The notes beneath the pieces are model-generated. The model was not told where the DNA came from. It did not search any database and was given only the letters and a program-made list of their open reading frames with translations. 64,000 nt of DNA, taken from positions 248,001 through 312,000 of the forward strand of contig CAVZUA010000016.1 in assembly GCA_963778385.1 (NCBI GenBank), read 5' to 3'. Source of the stretch: DATARH01 sp963778385 (lineage in GTDB: Bacteria; Pseudomonadota; Alphaproteobacteria; ATCC43930; CGMCC-115725). The position numbers and the translations under genes are program-made. Within the stretch, counting starts at the first letter, position 1. Every line of letters begins with the position of its first letter. Shown piece after piece: positions 16,231-25,076 of this stretch.

Positions 16231-16596
16231 ATGCGGAAGACGATAATGACGGCGCTGGCGCTGATGCTCACGGCGGCCGCTCCAGCCCTTGCAGCGTCCG
16301 GAGCGATCGCTTACGACGAAAGCAACGGGAAGTACGGCCTCGCCTGGAATAAGCCTGCGCAGCAGGAGGCCAACGACCTGGCCAAGAAGGATTGCGGCTC
16401 GGACAAGTGCAAGCTGGTCCCCGTGCCGGGCGGCAAATGCGCCGCCCTGGCGACGAGCGCCGATCCTAAGGAGAGCAATGCCTGGGGTGCCTCCGTCCGC
16501 GAGGGCAAGGCCGAGGCAGAGCTGGCGGCGATGCAAAACTGTCAGAAGCGCACTTCGGGCCAGTGCAAAATTCGCGGCAGCGAGTGCAACCGGTAG
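16231..16596 (+). CDS. Secreted DUF4189-domain protein
   Basis: A 121-aa exported protein. GGAGGA lies ten bases before the ATG, and residues 1-21 form a signal peptide ending in ALA. The mature region has the DUF4189 pattern: ASGAIAYDESNGKYGLAWN, then regularly spaced Cys residues (in KKDCGSDKC, GGKCAALA, NCQKRTSGQC and SECNR) probably forming disulfides. The domain's function is unknown. It is monocistronic, divergent from the S9 peptidase, with no clear terminator after it. Confidence 0.8.
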   Translation: MRKTIMTALALMLTAAAPALAASGAIAYDESNGKYGLAWNKPAQQEANDLAKKDCGSDKCKLVPVPGGKCAALATSADPKESNAWGASVREGKAEAELAAMQNCQKRTSGQCKIRGSECNR

Positions 16597-16772
16597 GGGT
16601 GGCGGTCAGGTACTAAAATTCGGGGAAAGGTGCCGCGAGCTCCGACGAACGTGGGTCAAGGTGCTTGACTTGCCATGTTCCACTCGTCGCATCACCGTCG
16701 GGCCGAAGCCGCGGCGGCCCCACCTTACATCATCCTTACATCTTGCCAAGAATTTAATCGGCGGCCGCGCGA

Positions 16773-17597
16773 TCAGCCGGCAGTGAGGTCGAGCAGTGCT
16801 TGGGTTAGCGCGCCGCTAGGGCTGGCGAGGGCTTCGAGGATCGTGAAATGGTTGGCGCCGTCGATCGGCAGCAAGTGACCCGGCAGTTCGCGTTCCACCC
16901 ACGCCTGGGCATAGTCGACCGACTGGCGGCACAGTTCGGGGAGCTCGGCCGTCCCGTAGGTGACGATGAGCTCCCCGGCCATCGGCGGGAGATGCAGCAG
17001 CGGGCTGTTGCGCGCCGCCTCCGCCGCGTCGAGCCCGAGTTTCTCGTTGAGGTAGTTGAGGCGAATCGGCTCCAGGTCGAACAGGCCGCTGATCGCGATA
17101 CCGCCGCGCACGACGCGCAGCGGCATCGCCATCGCCGTCAGATGCCCGCCGGCCGACCAGCCGGACAGATAAAGCCGCGCCGGGTCGGCGCCGTAATCGC
17201 CAAGGTGCGCGCCGAGCCATTCGACGGCGTGGCGGATTTCGCCGACGATGTGGTCGACCCGGGCGTCCGGCGCCAGCGTGTAGCCGATCAGCGCGAAATT
17301 GATGCCGTGGGCGAGCGGGCCGTCGGCGAGAAAGGCGAAGGGCTCCTTGCTGTTCATCTGCCAGTAGCCGCCGTGGATAAAGGCCAGGGTCGGCGCTTTC
17401 GGGTTGGCGGCAAGGAACAGATCGATCCGCTGACGCGGCGCCTCGCCATAGGCGAGGTTGAGATGATCCGGATGAACCGCTCGGACGCGAGCACTGCGCG
17501 CCGCCCAGTCGGCGAGGATGTCGGCCGCGTTCGCCACCGCCTCGCGGTTGTTATAGGCGGCGTCGAGCTCGGCGCGGTCCATTCCGCGATAAAGCAT
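16773..17597 (-). CDS. Alpha/beta hydrolase, kynurenine-formamidase-like
   Basis: A 274-aa serine hydrolase starting at the ATG with GGGGAG upstream. The oxyanion motif HGGYW and nucleophile elbow GWSAGG fit the esterase/arylformamidase group, whose members hydrolyse N-formylkynurenine or small esters. The general acid and His (NHFTIL near the C-terminus) are present. It is the last gene of a minus-strand run that begins with the acyl-CoA dehydrogenase at 21315 and includes nadX, so a link to tryptophan/aspartate or NAD metabolism is conceivable but not shown by the sequence. Confidence 0.8.
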   Translation of the reverse strand: MLYRGMDRAELDAAYNNREAVANAADILADWAARSARVRAVHPDHLNLAYGEAPRQRIDLFLAANPKAPTLAFIHGGYWQMNSKEPFAFLADGPLAHGINFALIGYTLAPDARVDHIVGEIRHAVEWLGAHLGDYGADPARLYLSGWSAGGHLTAMAMPLRVVRGGIAISGLFDLEPIRLNYLNEKLGLDAAEAARNSPLLHLPPMAGELIVTYGTAELPELCRQSVDYAQAWVERELPGHLLPIDGANHFTILEALASPSGALTQALLDLTAG

Positions 17598-17611
17598 GGC
17601 CGGTCTCCCCA

Positions 17612-18939
17612 TCAGCGTGACGTGCCGAGCGCCGTGGCAACGGTTGCGCGGCCGATCCAGGCAGTATTGTGCGCCGAGGCCTTATTGGTGTCGAACCCAG
17701 CGAAATAGACCGCATCGTCGCCGGGGAACGGTGATGGCCGGATCGACCGCACGGCAACCGGTGCCTGCGGAAATGGAGCCGTCACTTGGCGCAGCTCGTA
17801 GCGACCGTCCGGTGAGCGAACCAGATACCAGGCGCCGGCCTCAACATGTCCGTAGCCGACATCGATGATACTGTGGCCCGAGGCCGGCGGCGCGTCGCGC
17901 GCGACGAAGGCGCAGAGTCCGATCAGCAGCTTGCCGGCGATGGCGGTCATGTCGTTATAGGCGGCCATCGTGTAACCCACGCGCCGGTGTCCGCGTCGAT
18001 GCGCACAATGCGGGACGCGGTTCCTTCGACCGCGGCGAGCAGTGCCTGCCCGCCTGTGCCGCCCGGGACCGCGGTCAATCCGCGCAACCCGGTCTCCGAC
18101 CGGCCGGGTTGCGGATTGGTGTAGACCAGCCGCCAGGTCGGCGACGGACCATCGGTGCGCTCGTAAACCTGATGGCCGACCGCGGCGTAGAGCCGACCGT
18201 TTGCCTCGGCGAAACTTGAGACGCGCAGCCGTCCGGCCAGGCCGGGAAAACCCGTCGAGACGGCGGCGGCGCCCAACTCCGGCGTCTCGGCCCAGCGAAT
18301 ACGGCCGGATGCCGGATCGAAGGCGCCGGAATAGATGCCGCGCGGCATCTCCCCGGCGAACACGAGGTCGGCCCCGGTCACGCGGTCGCGATGGCTCCCG
18401 AAGCTGCGGATTTGCGGCAAAAAATCGGGCGCCGGCGGGTCCTGTGCCAGCTGCACCGCGCTCCAATCTCCCGACGCGTCGTCGCGCGTGTAGACGCGGG
18501 CGGCGCCACTTAGATCCCAGGTCGAGGCGAGCAGCAGCGCGGCCGGACGCGGCAATGCATGGCCTGCCGCATCGGTCGCGAGCATGACTTCCGCCAGCGC
18601 CCCTACCGCCAGATCGCGCAACCGGCCGTCGGCAAGGTGGTCGGCGAACGCGTGGTCGATGCGCCAGCCGGCACCCGGCGCGTCGAGCACCAGGATCTGC
18701 GGGCCTTGCCGTCCTTCCGGACCGGGCCGGTCTTCCCAATAGCCGTTTCCGGCATAAAGCCGACCGCCATGCGCGACGAGCAGCCGCATCTCGGTGCCGC
18801 CGGCAAACCGGCCGGCCGCGTCGCGAAAGCCCGCCGTGTAGGACAGCTGGAAATCAGCCGCGCGGGTGCTGCCCGAAATGATCGCAACCACCGTGCCGGC
18901 TATCGCGAGCCATAGCGGCAGACCAGCGCGGCTACGCAT
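17612..18939 (-). pseudogene. Secreted beta-propeller-like protein, frameshifted
   Basis: Two frames together make one protein of about 440 aa. The first (18939 to 17947) has a signal peptide (cleavage after STRA, about 27) and repeated short strands with RLYAGNGYWEDRPG, RLYAAVGHQVYE and GLRGLTAVPGG, typical of propeller blades. It ends artificially at WPPITT. The other frame takes over near VGYTMAAYNDMTAIAG (about 17979) and runs to 17612 with good coding character. A one-base indel between about 17947 and 17990 explains this; it may be a genuine mutation or an assembly error. It starts three bases after the nadX stop, so it is part of that operon. Function unknown. Confidence 0.7.
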
Positions 18940-18942
18940 CGA

Positions 18943-19752
18943 TCAAGTGCCGATCGCAAGCGGGCTGGTGAGCTTTTTGAGTAGGGCGATCACCGAGAGC
19001 GGCGTCATGCGGCCGGTCTTGGGGTTTTCCAGGCTCGGCACATTCTCGATCTGAAACGAAAACCGCGCGGCGGTGGCCTCGACCTCGATGCGGTGGATGT
19101 TGCGGTCGACCGCCGGGTCGGCCCAGATGTCGATCATTGTGAGGTCGGGGCCGAGCCCGGCCATCGCCAGCGCCGCGGCGACATTGACATTGGCCGGAAA
19201 GCCGCGCGCCGCCTCGCGCGCAGTGCCGCTGAAGACGAGCTTTGCTTCGCTGAGTCCGTCGACGCGGATCTGGTGCTCGACAAGATGGGGCGCGCCTTCG
19301 AGCCCACCGGGCGGCTTGCGGGTGGTCATCTGTACGCGCGAAATGCCGCCGCCGAGCGCCGCCGCCTGCACCGCGTCGAGCGCCAGCAGCGCGCCGGTCG
19401 GCACGAGGATGCGTCCGCCCTGCCGGCGCGCGAGGTCTACCAGGTCGAAATTATCGAGCAGCGCGCCGCAGGAGAGCGTGATCAAGGTGCGCGCATTCGC
19501 CAGCGCCGGCTCGGCGAGGTCGCGCAGATGCGCGGCCGGAGCGCATTCGACCACAATGTCGGCGTCTTCCCAAAGCCGGTCGAGCGGCCGCACCGGCACC
19601 GGTTTCCTGAATGCGGTAATGGCGGTCTCGGCGCGGGTGGTGTCGCGCGCCGAGATGGCGGCGAGGCTCAGCCCTTCGATGCCGTCATCGAGCGCCTCGG
19701 CCACCACCTTGCCGATCGCCCCAAACCCGCCGACCGCCACGCGCAAGACCAT
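18943..19752 (-). CDS. nadX: L-aspartate dehydrogenase
   Basis: A 269-aa NAD(P)-dependent dehydrogenase that converts aspartate to iminoaspartate, the precursor of quinolinate in NAD synthesis. The Rossmann motif GGFGAIGKVVAEAL is near residues 8-21. Family landmarks are LITLSCGALL, LVPTGALLALDA and the NVNVAAALAMAGLG catalytic region (about 185-200). It lies in a run with DUF1330 and acyl-CoA dehydrogenase genes. In such contexts members often act in a catabolic rather than biosynthetic role, so the pathway is uncertain even though the enzyme family is clear. Confidence 0.85.
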   Translation of the reverse strand: MVLRVAVGGFGAIGKVVAEALDDGIEGLSLAAISARDTTRAETAITAFRKPVPVRPLDRLWEDADIVVECAPAAHLRDLAEPALANARTLITLSCGALLDNFDLVDLARRQGGRILVPTGALLALDAVQAAALGGGISRVQMTTRKPPGGLEGAPHLVEHQIRVDGLSEAKLVFSGTAREAARGFPANVNVAAALAMAGLGPDLTMIDIWADPAVDRNIHRIEVEATAARFSFQIENVPSLENPKTGRMTPLSVIALLKKLTSPLAIGT

Positions 19753-19756
19753 CGTT

Positions 19757-19817
19757 TACCTTCCGGAACGCGGGCGTCTCGCCCGCCAAAAATGCGGCCG
19801 AGACGGCCGCGGTCCAA
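19757..19817. repeat. REP-like palindrome, family D, copy 1
   Basis: The sequence GGAACGCGGGCGTCTCGCCCGCC, then CGGCCGAGACGGCCGCGGTCCAA, forms two adjacent hairpins. An almost identical copy follows the carboxylesterase gene at 63126-63176. It sits between the DUF1330 gene and nadX within the operon, where it could modulate transcript stability. Confidence 0.7.
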
Positions 19818-19827
19818 CTCTCCGCAG

Positions 19828-20127
19828 CTATTGCGGTTCACCCTCGATGATGAACAGGCGCGTGTTCGCCGCGCGCTGGCGCAAGGGAATGCAGGCGCTG
19901 TAGGACGGGCTGCCGTACCAGCGCTCGGCATCCGCTAGGCTCTTGAAGGCGACGATGACGATCTCGCCGACCGGCGCCGTTCCCTCCTTGCTGTGCGGAT
20001 GGCTGCGCGCGATCAGCCGTGCGTTGTATTCGGCCAGGGTCGGCACGGCCTTCGCGACATAGTGCTGGAATGCGCCCGAATCGGTGATCTCGACCTCGGC
20101 GATGACATACGCAGGCTTCTCAGCCAT
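19828..20127 (-). CDS. DUF1330 protein
   Basis: A 99-aa protein of the DUF1330 family: an alpha/beta dimeric ferredoxin-like fold with YVIAEVEITD at the start, VGEIVIVAFKSLADAERWY in the middle (about 52-70) and a C-terminal RLFIIEG strand. No catalytic function is established. It lies 11 bases after the acyl-CoA dehydrogenase stop, clearly in the same transcript. A short protein of the dimeric alpha-beta barrel type next to catabolic genes is often an accessory enzyme or binding protein. Confidence 0.85.
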   Translation of the reverse strand: MAEKPAYVIAEVEITDSGAFQHYVAKAVPTLAEYNARLIARSHPHSKEGTAPVGEIVIVAFKSLADAERWYGSPSYSACIPLRQRAANTRLFIIEGEPQ

Positions 20128-20138
20128 TTCGTCCTCCG

Positions 20139-21315
20139 TCAGTAGGATTTCGGCAGGCCGAGCACCCGCTCGCCGATATTCGACAGGATCAACTGCGACA
20201 TGACCGGGGCGATGCGCGCGATCTGCGCCTCGCGGAAGTAGCGCTCGACGTGGAATTCCTTGGCGTAGCCCATGCCGCCATGGGTCAGCATCGCGGTCTC
20301 GCAGGCCTTGGCGCCGGCCTCGCCGGCGAAATACTTGGCGGCGTTGGCATAGGCGCCGACCTGCGTCGCGTCCTCGTGCGCGTCGTAGGCGGCGGCGGCG
20401 CGCAGCACCAAGAGCTCCGCCGCCTCCAGCTCGACCCAGCGCTCAGCCAGCGGGTGCTGGATGCCCTGGTTCTGGCCGATCGGCCGACCGAAGACCACGC
20501 GCTCGCCGGCATAGCGCGCGGCGCGCGCCAGCGCGACGCGGCCAAGCCCGACGGCCTCGGCGGCAATGAGGATGCGCTCCGGGTTCATGCCGTGCAGGAT
20601 GTATTGGAAGCCCCTGCCTTCCTCGCCGACGCGGTCCTCCAGGGGCACCTTGAGCCCGTCGATAAACAGCATGTTCGAAATCGACCGCATGGCGGCCCAT
20701 CTTGGGGATCTCGCGCACCTCGACGGCGCTGCGGTCGAGGTCGGTGTAGAACAGGGTCATGCCGTGCGACGGCCGCCCCGCCTCCTCATAAGGCGTGGTG
20801 CGGGTGAGGATCAGCATCTTTTCGGTGACCTGGGCGGTCGAGGTCCAGATCTTGCGACCGGTGATGACGTAGCCGTTCCCCTCCTTGACCGCGCGCGTCT
20901 TGATGTGCGTCGTGTCGAGCCCGACGTCGGGCTCGGTGACCGCGAAGCAGGCCTTTTCCTGGCCGGCGATCAGCGGCGGCAGCCAGCGCTGCTGCTGCTC
21001 CTTGGTGCCGAACACGACCACCGGATGCAGGCCGAAAATGTTCATGTGCACCGCCGAGGCGCCGGAGAAACCGGCGCCCGATTGCGCCACCGCCTGCATC
21101 ACCACCGCGGCCTCGGTGATGCCGAGCCCGGCGCCGCCAAATTCCTCCGGCATCGCCACGCCGAGCCATCCGCCCGCCGCCATCGCCTGATGGAACTCGT
21201 GCGGGAAGCCACCGTCGGTGTCCTTCTTGAGCCAGTAGGCATCGTCGAAATCGGCGCATAACCGCGCCACCGCATCGCGGATTTCGAGCTGTTCGGGGGT
21301 GAGGGCGAAGGTCAT
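20139..21315 (-). pseudogene. Acyl-CoA dehydrogenase, single-base frameshift
   Basis: The two halves join into a normal 390-aa acyl-CoA dehydrogenase: N-terminal part 21315-20680 (MTFALTPEQLEIRDAVARLC, FAVTEPDVGLDTTHIKTRA, then ITGRKIWTS) and C-terminal part from about 20678 to 20139 (NMLFIDGLKVPLEDRVGEEG, GRPIGQNQGIQHPLA, AMLTHGGMGYAKEFHVERYF). Expected reading is HAVDSNMLF; one extra A in the run at 20678-20680 breaks it. If real, the enzyme is lost; if a homopolymer error, it is intact. The family oxidises acyl-CoA thioesters with FAD. It heads an operon with DUF1330 and nadX. Confidence 0.8.
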
Positions 21316-21338
21316 GAGGCTGCTTTCTTTTAAAGGCG

Positions 21339-21725
21339 CTACGCCAGAATTTCCGTGATGCGATCAACAAACCGTGTTGCCGTGCCAATCGCGGTCTCGG
21401 CTTCATTCGACGAGACCGTTGCATCTGGACCGACGCCGTAATCGGAAACCGTCTTCAGGTCAAAGCCATCTGATAAGAAACCGCGCAGGTCCGCATCAAA
21501 TCGCGCATCGTCCCGGATCAGCCGATGAAACTGGCTATGCACCCCGGCATGTGTCTTTGCGGTTCTGGATGTTCGCTCGACGATAAGCGCCTGTGCCGCG
21601 TGGAAGGCGGCAAGATAGGCGAGGCGACCGGCCTCGTCCCCGTAACCTAATTGTTTGAGCGTGGCTCGCGCTTTGGCGAGTTCCTCGCGTGCCTTGCGTA
21701 AATGACCGTCTGCTTCGGGCGTCAA
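21339..21725 (-). CDS. HEPN-domain protein, probable toxin of an MNT-HEPN module
   Basis: A 128-aa all-helical HEPN protein of the UPF0332 type. The ribonuclease motif R-x4-6-H is present as Arg54 to His59 (RTAKTH), followed by the GVHSQFHRLI stretch typical of this group. HEPN toxins cleave RNA, while partner MNT proteins neutralise them, in characterised HepT-MntA cases by adenylylating the HEPN. Its start overlaps the end of the nucleotidyltransferase gene by four bases, showing translational coupling. It sits just upstream of the acyl-CoA dehydrogenase on the same strand. Confidence 0.78.
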   Translation of the reverse strand: MTPEADGHLRKAREELAKARATLKQLGYGDEAGRLAYLAAFHAAQALIVERTSRTAKTHAGVHSQFHRLIRDDARFDADLRGFLSDGFDLKTVSDYGVGPDATVSSNEAETAIGTATRFVDRITEILA

Positions 21726-22045
21726 AGGTCGACACCCTCGATGCGAAGCTCCCTCATCAGCGAGGTCCGATCATTGTAGGAGCCTGCCCGATAGGGCATT
21801 GCATGGATGACCACGCCCGTATCGTCGATGATGTCGACGATCACAGGAACTATCCGCCGAACTTCGTCGCGCCGATTATCCAAATCGTGCAGGAAAACCG
21901 CCACGTCGTAGTCCGAGTCTTCGCGATGGTCGCCGCGGGCACGTGAGCCATAGAGCAGGACGCGCTCGATGCGATCGCCATACAATTCGTCGAGCGCGGC
22001 GCGGAAGCGCTTGAGGATCGGATCGTCGAGTATTGCGGCGGACAT
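21722..22045 (-). CDS. Minimal nucleotidyltransferase, probable antitoxin
   Basis: A 107-aa MNT-fold protein. The active-site signature GSRARGD (33-39) followed by D45-x-D47 (SDYDVAVF) is intact, implying nucleotidyl transfer activity. Length and position before a HEPN gene fit the MntA-type antitoxin. I chose the ATG at 22045; upstream sequence in frame lies over the divergent oxidoreductase gene and has no supporting features. The intergenic space to that divergent gene (22046-22112) should hold both promoters. Confidence 0.78.
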   Translation of the reverse strand: MSAAILDDPILKRFRAALDELYGDRIERVLLYGSRARGDHREDSDYDVAVFLHDLDNRRDEVRRIVPVIVDIIDDTGVVIHAMPYRAGSYNDRTSLMRELRIEGVDL

Positions 22046-22112
22046 AGGGCGTTTTACCACAATCGGCGAACACTGGTATTCTCGGACGAGATTCCGGCAC
22101 CGGAGTACGCAT

Positions 22113-24188
22113 TTGCCGCTTGATATCGCGTTCAGCGTCTGCCCGCATGATTGCCCGAGCGCCTGCGCGCTGGAGGTCGAGCGCATCGACGGCACGCGCA
22201 TCGGCCGCATCCGCGGCGCCAAGGGGCAGGGCTACACCGATGGGGTCGTTTGCGCCAAGGTAGGGCGCTATGCCGAGCGGCAACATCATCCCGAGCGGCT
22301 GTCGGTTCCGCTCCGGCGGGTCGGCGAGAAAGGCAGCGGCCATGCCGCGTTCGAGCCGATCGCCTGGGACGATGCGCTCGACCTCGTCGCCGAGGGGCTG
22401 ACCCGCGCGGCGCAGCGGCACGGCTCGGAGGCCGTGTGGCCGCATTACTACTCGGGGACGATGGGGCTTGTGCAGCGCGACGGGCTGCAGCGGCTGCGTC
22501 ATGCGATGCGGTATTCGCGCCAGCACTCGACGATCTGCAACGCGCTGACTGATGCGGGCTGGCTGGTCGGGCACGGCGCCAAGCGTGGCGTCGACGGGCG
22601 CGAGATGGCGAAGTCGGACCTGATCGTGGTCTGGGGCGGCAACCCGGTCTCGACCCAGGTCAATGTGATGACCCACATCGCCAAGGCCCGCAAGGAGCGC
22701 GGCACCAAGCTGGTGGTGGTCGACCCCTACCGCACCGGCACCGCGGAGGTTGCCGATATGCACCTGGCGCCGCTGCCGGGAACTGACGGCGCGCTGGCTT
22801 GCGCGGTGATGCATGTGCTGTTCAAGGAAGGCTATGCCGACCGCGCCTATCTCGCGCGCTATGCCGACGACCCGGCCGGCTTGGAAGCGCATCTGGAAAG
22901 CCGCGGGCCCGCCTGGGCGGCGGGCATCACTGGGCTCAGCGAGGCGGAGATCGTCGCCTTCGCCCGGCTCTACGGCCGCACCAAGCGCTCTTATCTTCGT
23001 ATTGGCTACGGCTTTTCCCGGCAGCGCAACGGTGCGGTCAATCTGTTTGCGGTGACCTGCCTGCCGATCGTCACCGGCGCTTGGCAGCACGAGGGTGGCG
23101 GGGCGCTACAATCGAACCACGGGCTGGTCCGCCTCGACCGGCGGCTGATCGAGGGCGCCGACCTGATCGACCATTCCACCCGCATCCTCGACCAGTCGCG
23201 CATCGGCCCGATCCTCTGCGGCGACAAATACGATCTCGGCGACGGCCCGCCGGTGACGGCATTGCTGATCCAGAACACCAACCCGATGGTGGTGTCGCCG
23301 GAGTCGCGGCTGGTGCATCAGGGCTTTGCGCGCGACGACCTCTTCGTCTGCGTGCACGAACAGTTCTTGACCGAGACCGCGGCGATGGCCGACATCGTTT
23401 TGCCGGCCACGACGTTTCTCGAACATGACGACATCTACACCGCCGGGGCGCACGCCTTTCTGCAGCTGCATCGGCCGGTCGTGCCGCCATATGGCGAGTG
23501 CCGATCGAACCACGAGGTGCATTGCGCGCTTGCCCAGCGGCTCGGCGCCAAGCATCGCGGCTTTGCCATGAGTGCCTACGAAATCATCGCCGAGACGTTG
23601 CGGATGAGCGGGCTGCCCGGACCGGAGGAATTTGTCGAAGGCGTCTGGCTCGATTGCGACCCGCCGTTCGAGACCGCGCATTTTCTCGACGGGTTTGGCC
23701 ATCTCGACAAGAAATTCCACTTCCGCGCCGATTGGCGAGCGATGCGCGGCCCGATGCGCGAGCGCGATCTGGGGCCGCTGCCGGAATTCCCCGACCACGT
23801 TGCCATTATCGACGACGGCGACGAGGATCGGCCGTTCCGCCTGGTCGCGGCGCCGTCGCGCTCGTTCCTCAACACCAGTTTCAACAACACGCCTTCGGGC
23901 GTCGCGCGCGAGGGGCGGCCCTCGGCGCTGATCCACCCGGAGATCTTGGCGCGGCTCGGTCTCGCCGACGGCGGGCGCGTTCGCATCGGCAACGAAAAGG
24001 GCAGCGTCGTCGTCCATGCCCGCGCCTTCGACGGGCTGCAGCAGTGCGTCGTGGTCGCCGAGGGCATCTGGCCCAACGCCGCGTTCGAGGAAGGGATCGG
24101 CATCAACCTGCTGACCAGCGCCGACCCCGGCCCGCCGCAAGGCGGCGCGGTGTATCACGACACCTCCGTCTGGCTGCGGCCGGCCTAG
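22113..24188 (+). CDS. Molybdopterin-dependent oxidoreductase
   Basis: A 691-aa enzyme starting at TTG 22113, chosen because GGAG sits seven bases upstream and the Fe-S motif comes at once. The N-terminal Cys cluster CPHDCPSAC, followed by a fourth Cys in DGVVCAKVG, binds a 4Fe-4S centre. The molybdopterin domains follow (VWGGNPVSTQVN, KLVVVDPYRTGTA, QNTNPMVVSPES), and the C-terminal dinucleotide-binding domain begins near residue 570 (NTSFNNTPSG). No Tat signal, so it is cytoplasmic. It resembles the BisC/anaerobic dehydrogenase superfamily; substrate cannot be read. A VWA gene follows by eight bases. Confidence 0.85.
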   Translation: MPLDIAFSVCPHDCPSACALEVERIDGTRIGRIRGAKGQGYTDGVVCAKVGRYAERQHHPERLSVPLRRVGEKGSGHAAFEPIAWDDALDLVAEGLTRAAQRHGSEAVWPHYYSGTMGLVQRDGLQRLRHAMRYSRQHSTICNALTDAGWLVGHGAKRGVDGREMAKSDLIVVWGGNPVSTQVNVMTHIAKARKERGTKLVVVDPYRTGTAEVADMHLAPLPGTDGALACAVMHVLFKEGYADRAYLARYADDPAGLEAHLESRGPAWAAGITGLSEAEIVAFARLYGRTKRSYLRIGYGFSRQRNGAVNLFAVTCLPIVTGAWQHEGGGALQSNHGLVRLDRRLIEGADLIDHSTRILDQSRIGPILCGDKYDLGDGPPVTALLIQNTNPMVVSPESRLVHQGFARDDLFVCVHEQFLTETAAMADIVLPATTFLEHDDIYTAGAHAFLQLHRPVVPPYGECRSNHEVHCALAQRLGAKHRGFAMSAYEIIAETLRMSGLPGPEEFVEGVWLDCDPPFETAHFLDGFGHLDKKFHFRADWRAMRGPMRERDLGPLPEFPDHVAIIDDGDEDRPFRLVAAPSRSFLNTSFNNTPSGVAREGRPSALIHPEILARLGLADGGRVRIGNEKGSVVVHARAFDGLQQCVVVAEGIWPNAAFEEGIGINLLTSADPGPPQGGAVYHDTSVWLRPA

Positions 24189-24196
24189 GGGCGACG

Positions 24197-24907
24197 ATGA
24201 GCGACAAGGATCGGCTACCCGCAACGTCTCACTCGTCAGAGGTCGACGCATTTCTGAAAGACCTCAGCCGGGCGCCGGCGGTGCGGCCGGGTGGCGGGCG
24301 CGGGCGGCTGATCTTCGCGCTCGACGCCACCGCCAGCCGCGAGCCGAGCTGGGACCGCGCCTGCCGTATCCAAGGCGAGATGTTCGAGGCGACCGCGGCG
24401 CTCGGCGGCCTCGACGTCAAGCTGGTGTTCTATCGCGGCTTCACCGAGTGCAAGGCGAGCCGCTGGATGCAGACCGCCGCCGATTTGCACCGCACGATGA
24501 GTGCGGTGTCGTGCATCGGCGGTGAGACGCAGATCGAGCGCGTTCTCGACCACGCGATTGCCGAAAGCAAAAAGCAGCGCGTCCACGCGCTGGTCTTTGT
24601 CGGCGACGCGATGGAGGAGAATGTCGACCGCCTCTGCAAGCTTGCCGGCGAGTTGGGGCTGCTGGGGACGCCGATCTTTGTTTTCCACGAAGGGGGCGAC
24701 GCGCTTGCCGGCGCCGCCTTCCGCCAGATCGCGAAGCTGTCTCGCGGCGCCTATATGAGCTTCGACCTGGCGAGCGCCGATCGGTTGAAGGAGCTGCTGG
24801 CCGCGGTCGCGGTGTATGCCGTCGGCGGCTACAAGGCGCTGGCCGATTACGGCACACGCAAGGGCGGCGACATCCGGCTGCTGACCGCACAGCTTTCAGG
24901 TAAATGA
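24197..24907 (+). CDS. VWA-domain protein
   Basis: A 236-aa cytoplasmic protein with a von Willebrand factor A fold. The metal-ion-dependent adhesion site reads D43-A-T-A-S47 (ALDATAS), with a Thr in GGETQIERVL and an Asp in FVGDAMEEN completing the MIDAS. No signal peptide or membrane anchor. Spacing of eight bases to the molybdopterin oxidoreductase gene implies co-transcription. VWA proteins next to molybdoenzymes can act in cofactor insertion or complex assembly, but that role here is inferred only from position. Confidence 0.75.
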   Translation: MSDKDRLPATSHSSEVDAFLKDLSRAPAVRPGGGRGRLIFALDATASREPSWDRACRIQGEMFEATAALGGLDVKLVFYRGFTECKASRWMQTAADLHRTMSAVSCIGGETQIERVLDHAIAESKKQRVHALVFVGDAMEENVDRLCKLAGELGLLGTPIFVFHEGGDALAGAAFRQIAKLSRGAYMSFDLASADRLKELLAAVAVYAVGGYKALADYGTRKGGDIRLLTAQLSGK

Positions 24908-24942
24908 AAGGCCTCCGCCGACCGCCAGCTCCCTTTCCGCTT

Positions 24943-25029
24943 CCCCCGGGCTTGACCCGGGGGTCCACGTCTTTGCCCCCGAATATCGGCGCCGAAAGAC
25001 GTGGATGGCCGGATCAAGTCCGGCCAAGG
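24943..25029. repeat. REP-like palindrome, family C, copy 1
   Basis: Outer arms CGGGCTTGACCCGGGGGTCC and GGCCGGATCAAGTCCGGCC flank inner arms CCACGTCTTT (24966-24975) and AAAGACGTGG (24995-25004). The GATCAAGTCCGG core recurs at 43725-43823. It lies between the VWA gene and the J-domain gene and may end or stabilise the upstream transcript. Confidence 0.65.
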
Positions 25030-25076
25030 CGATGGAGAGGTCGCACTTCCCGCCCGCCGGCTGTCGAGGCATAGCG

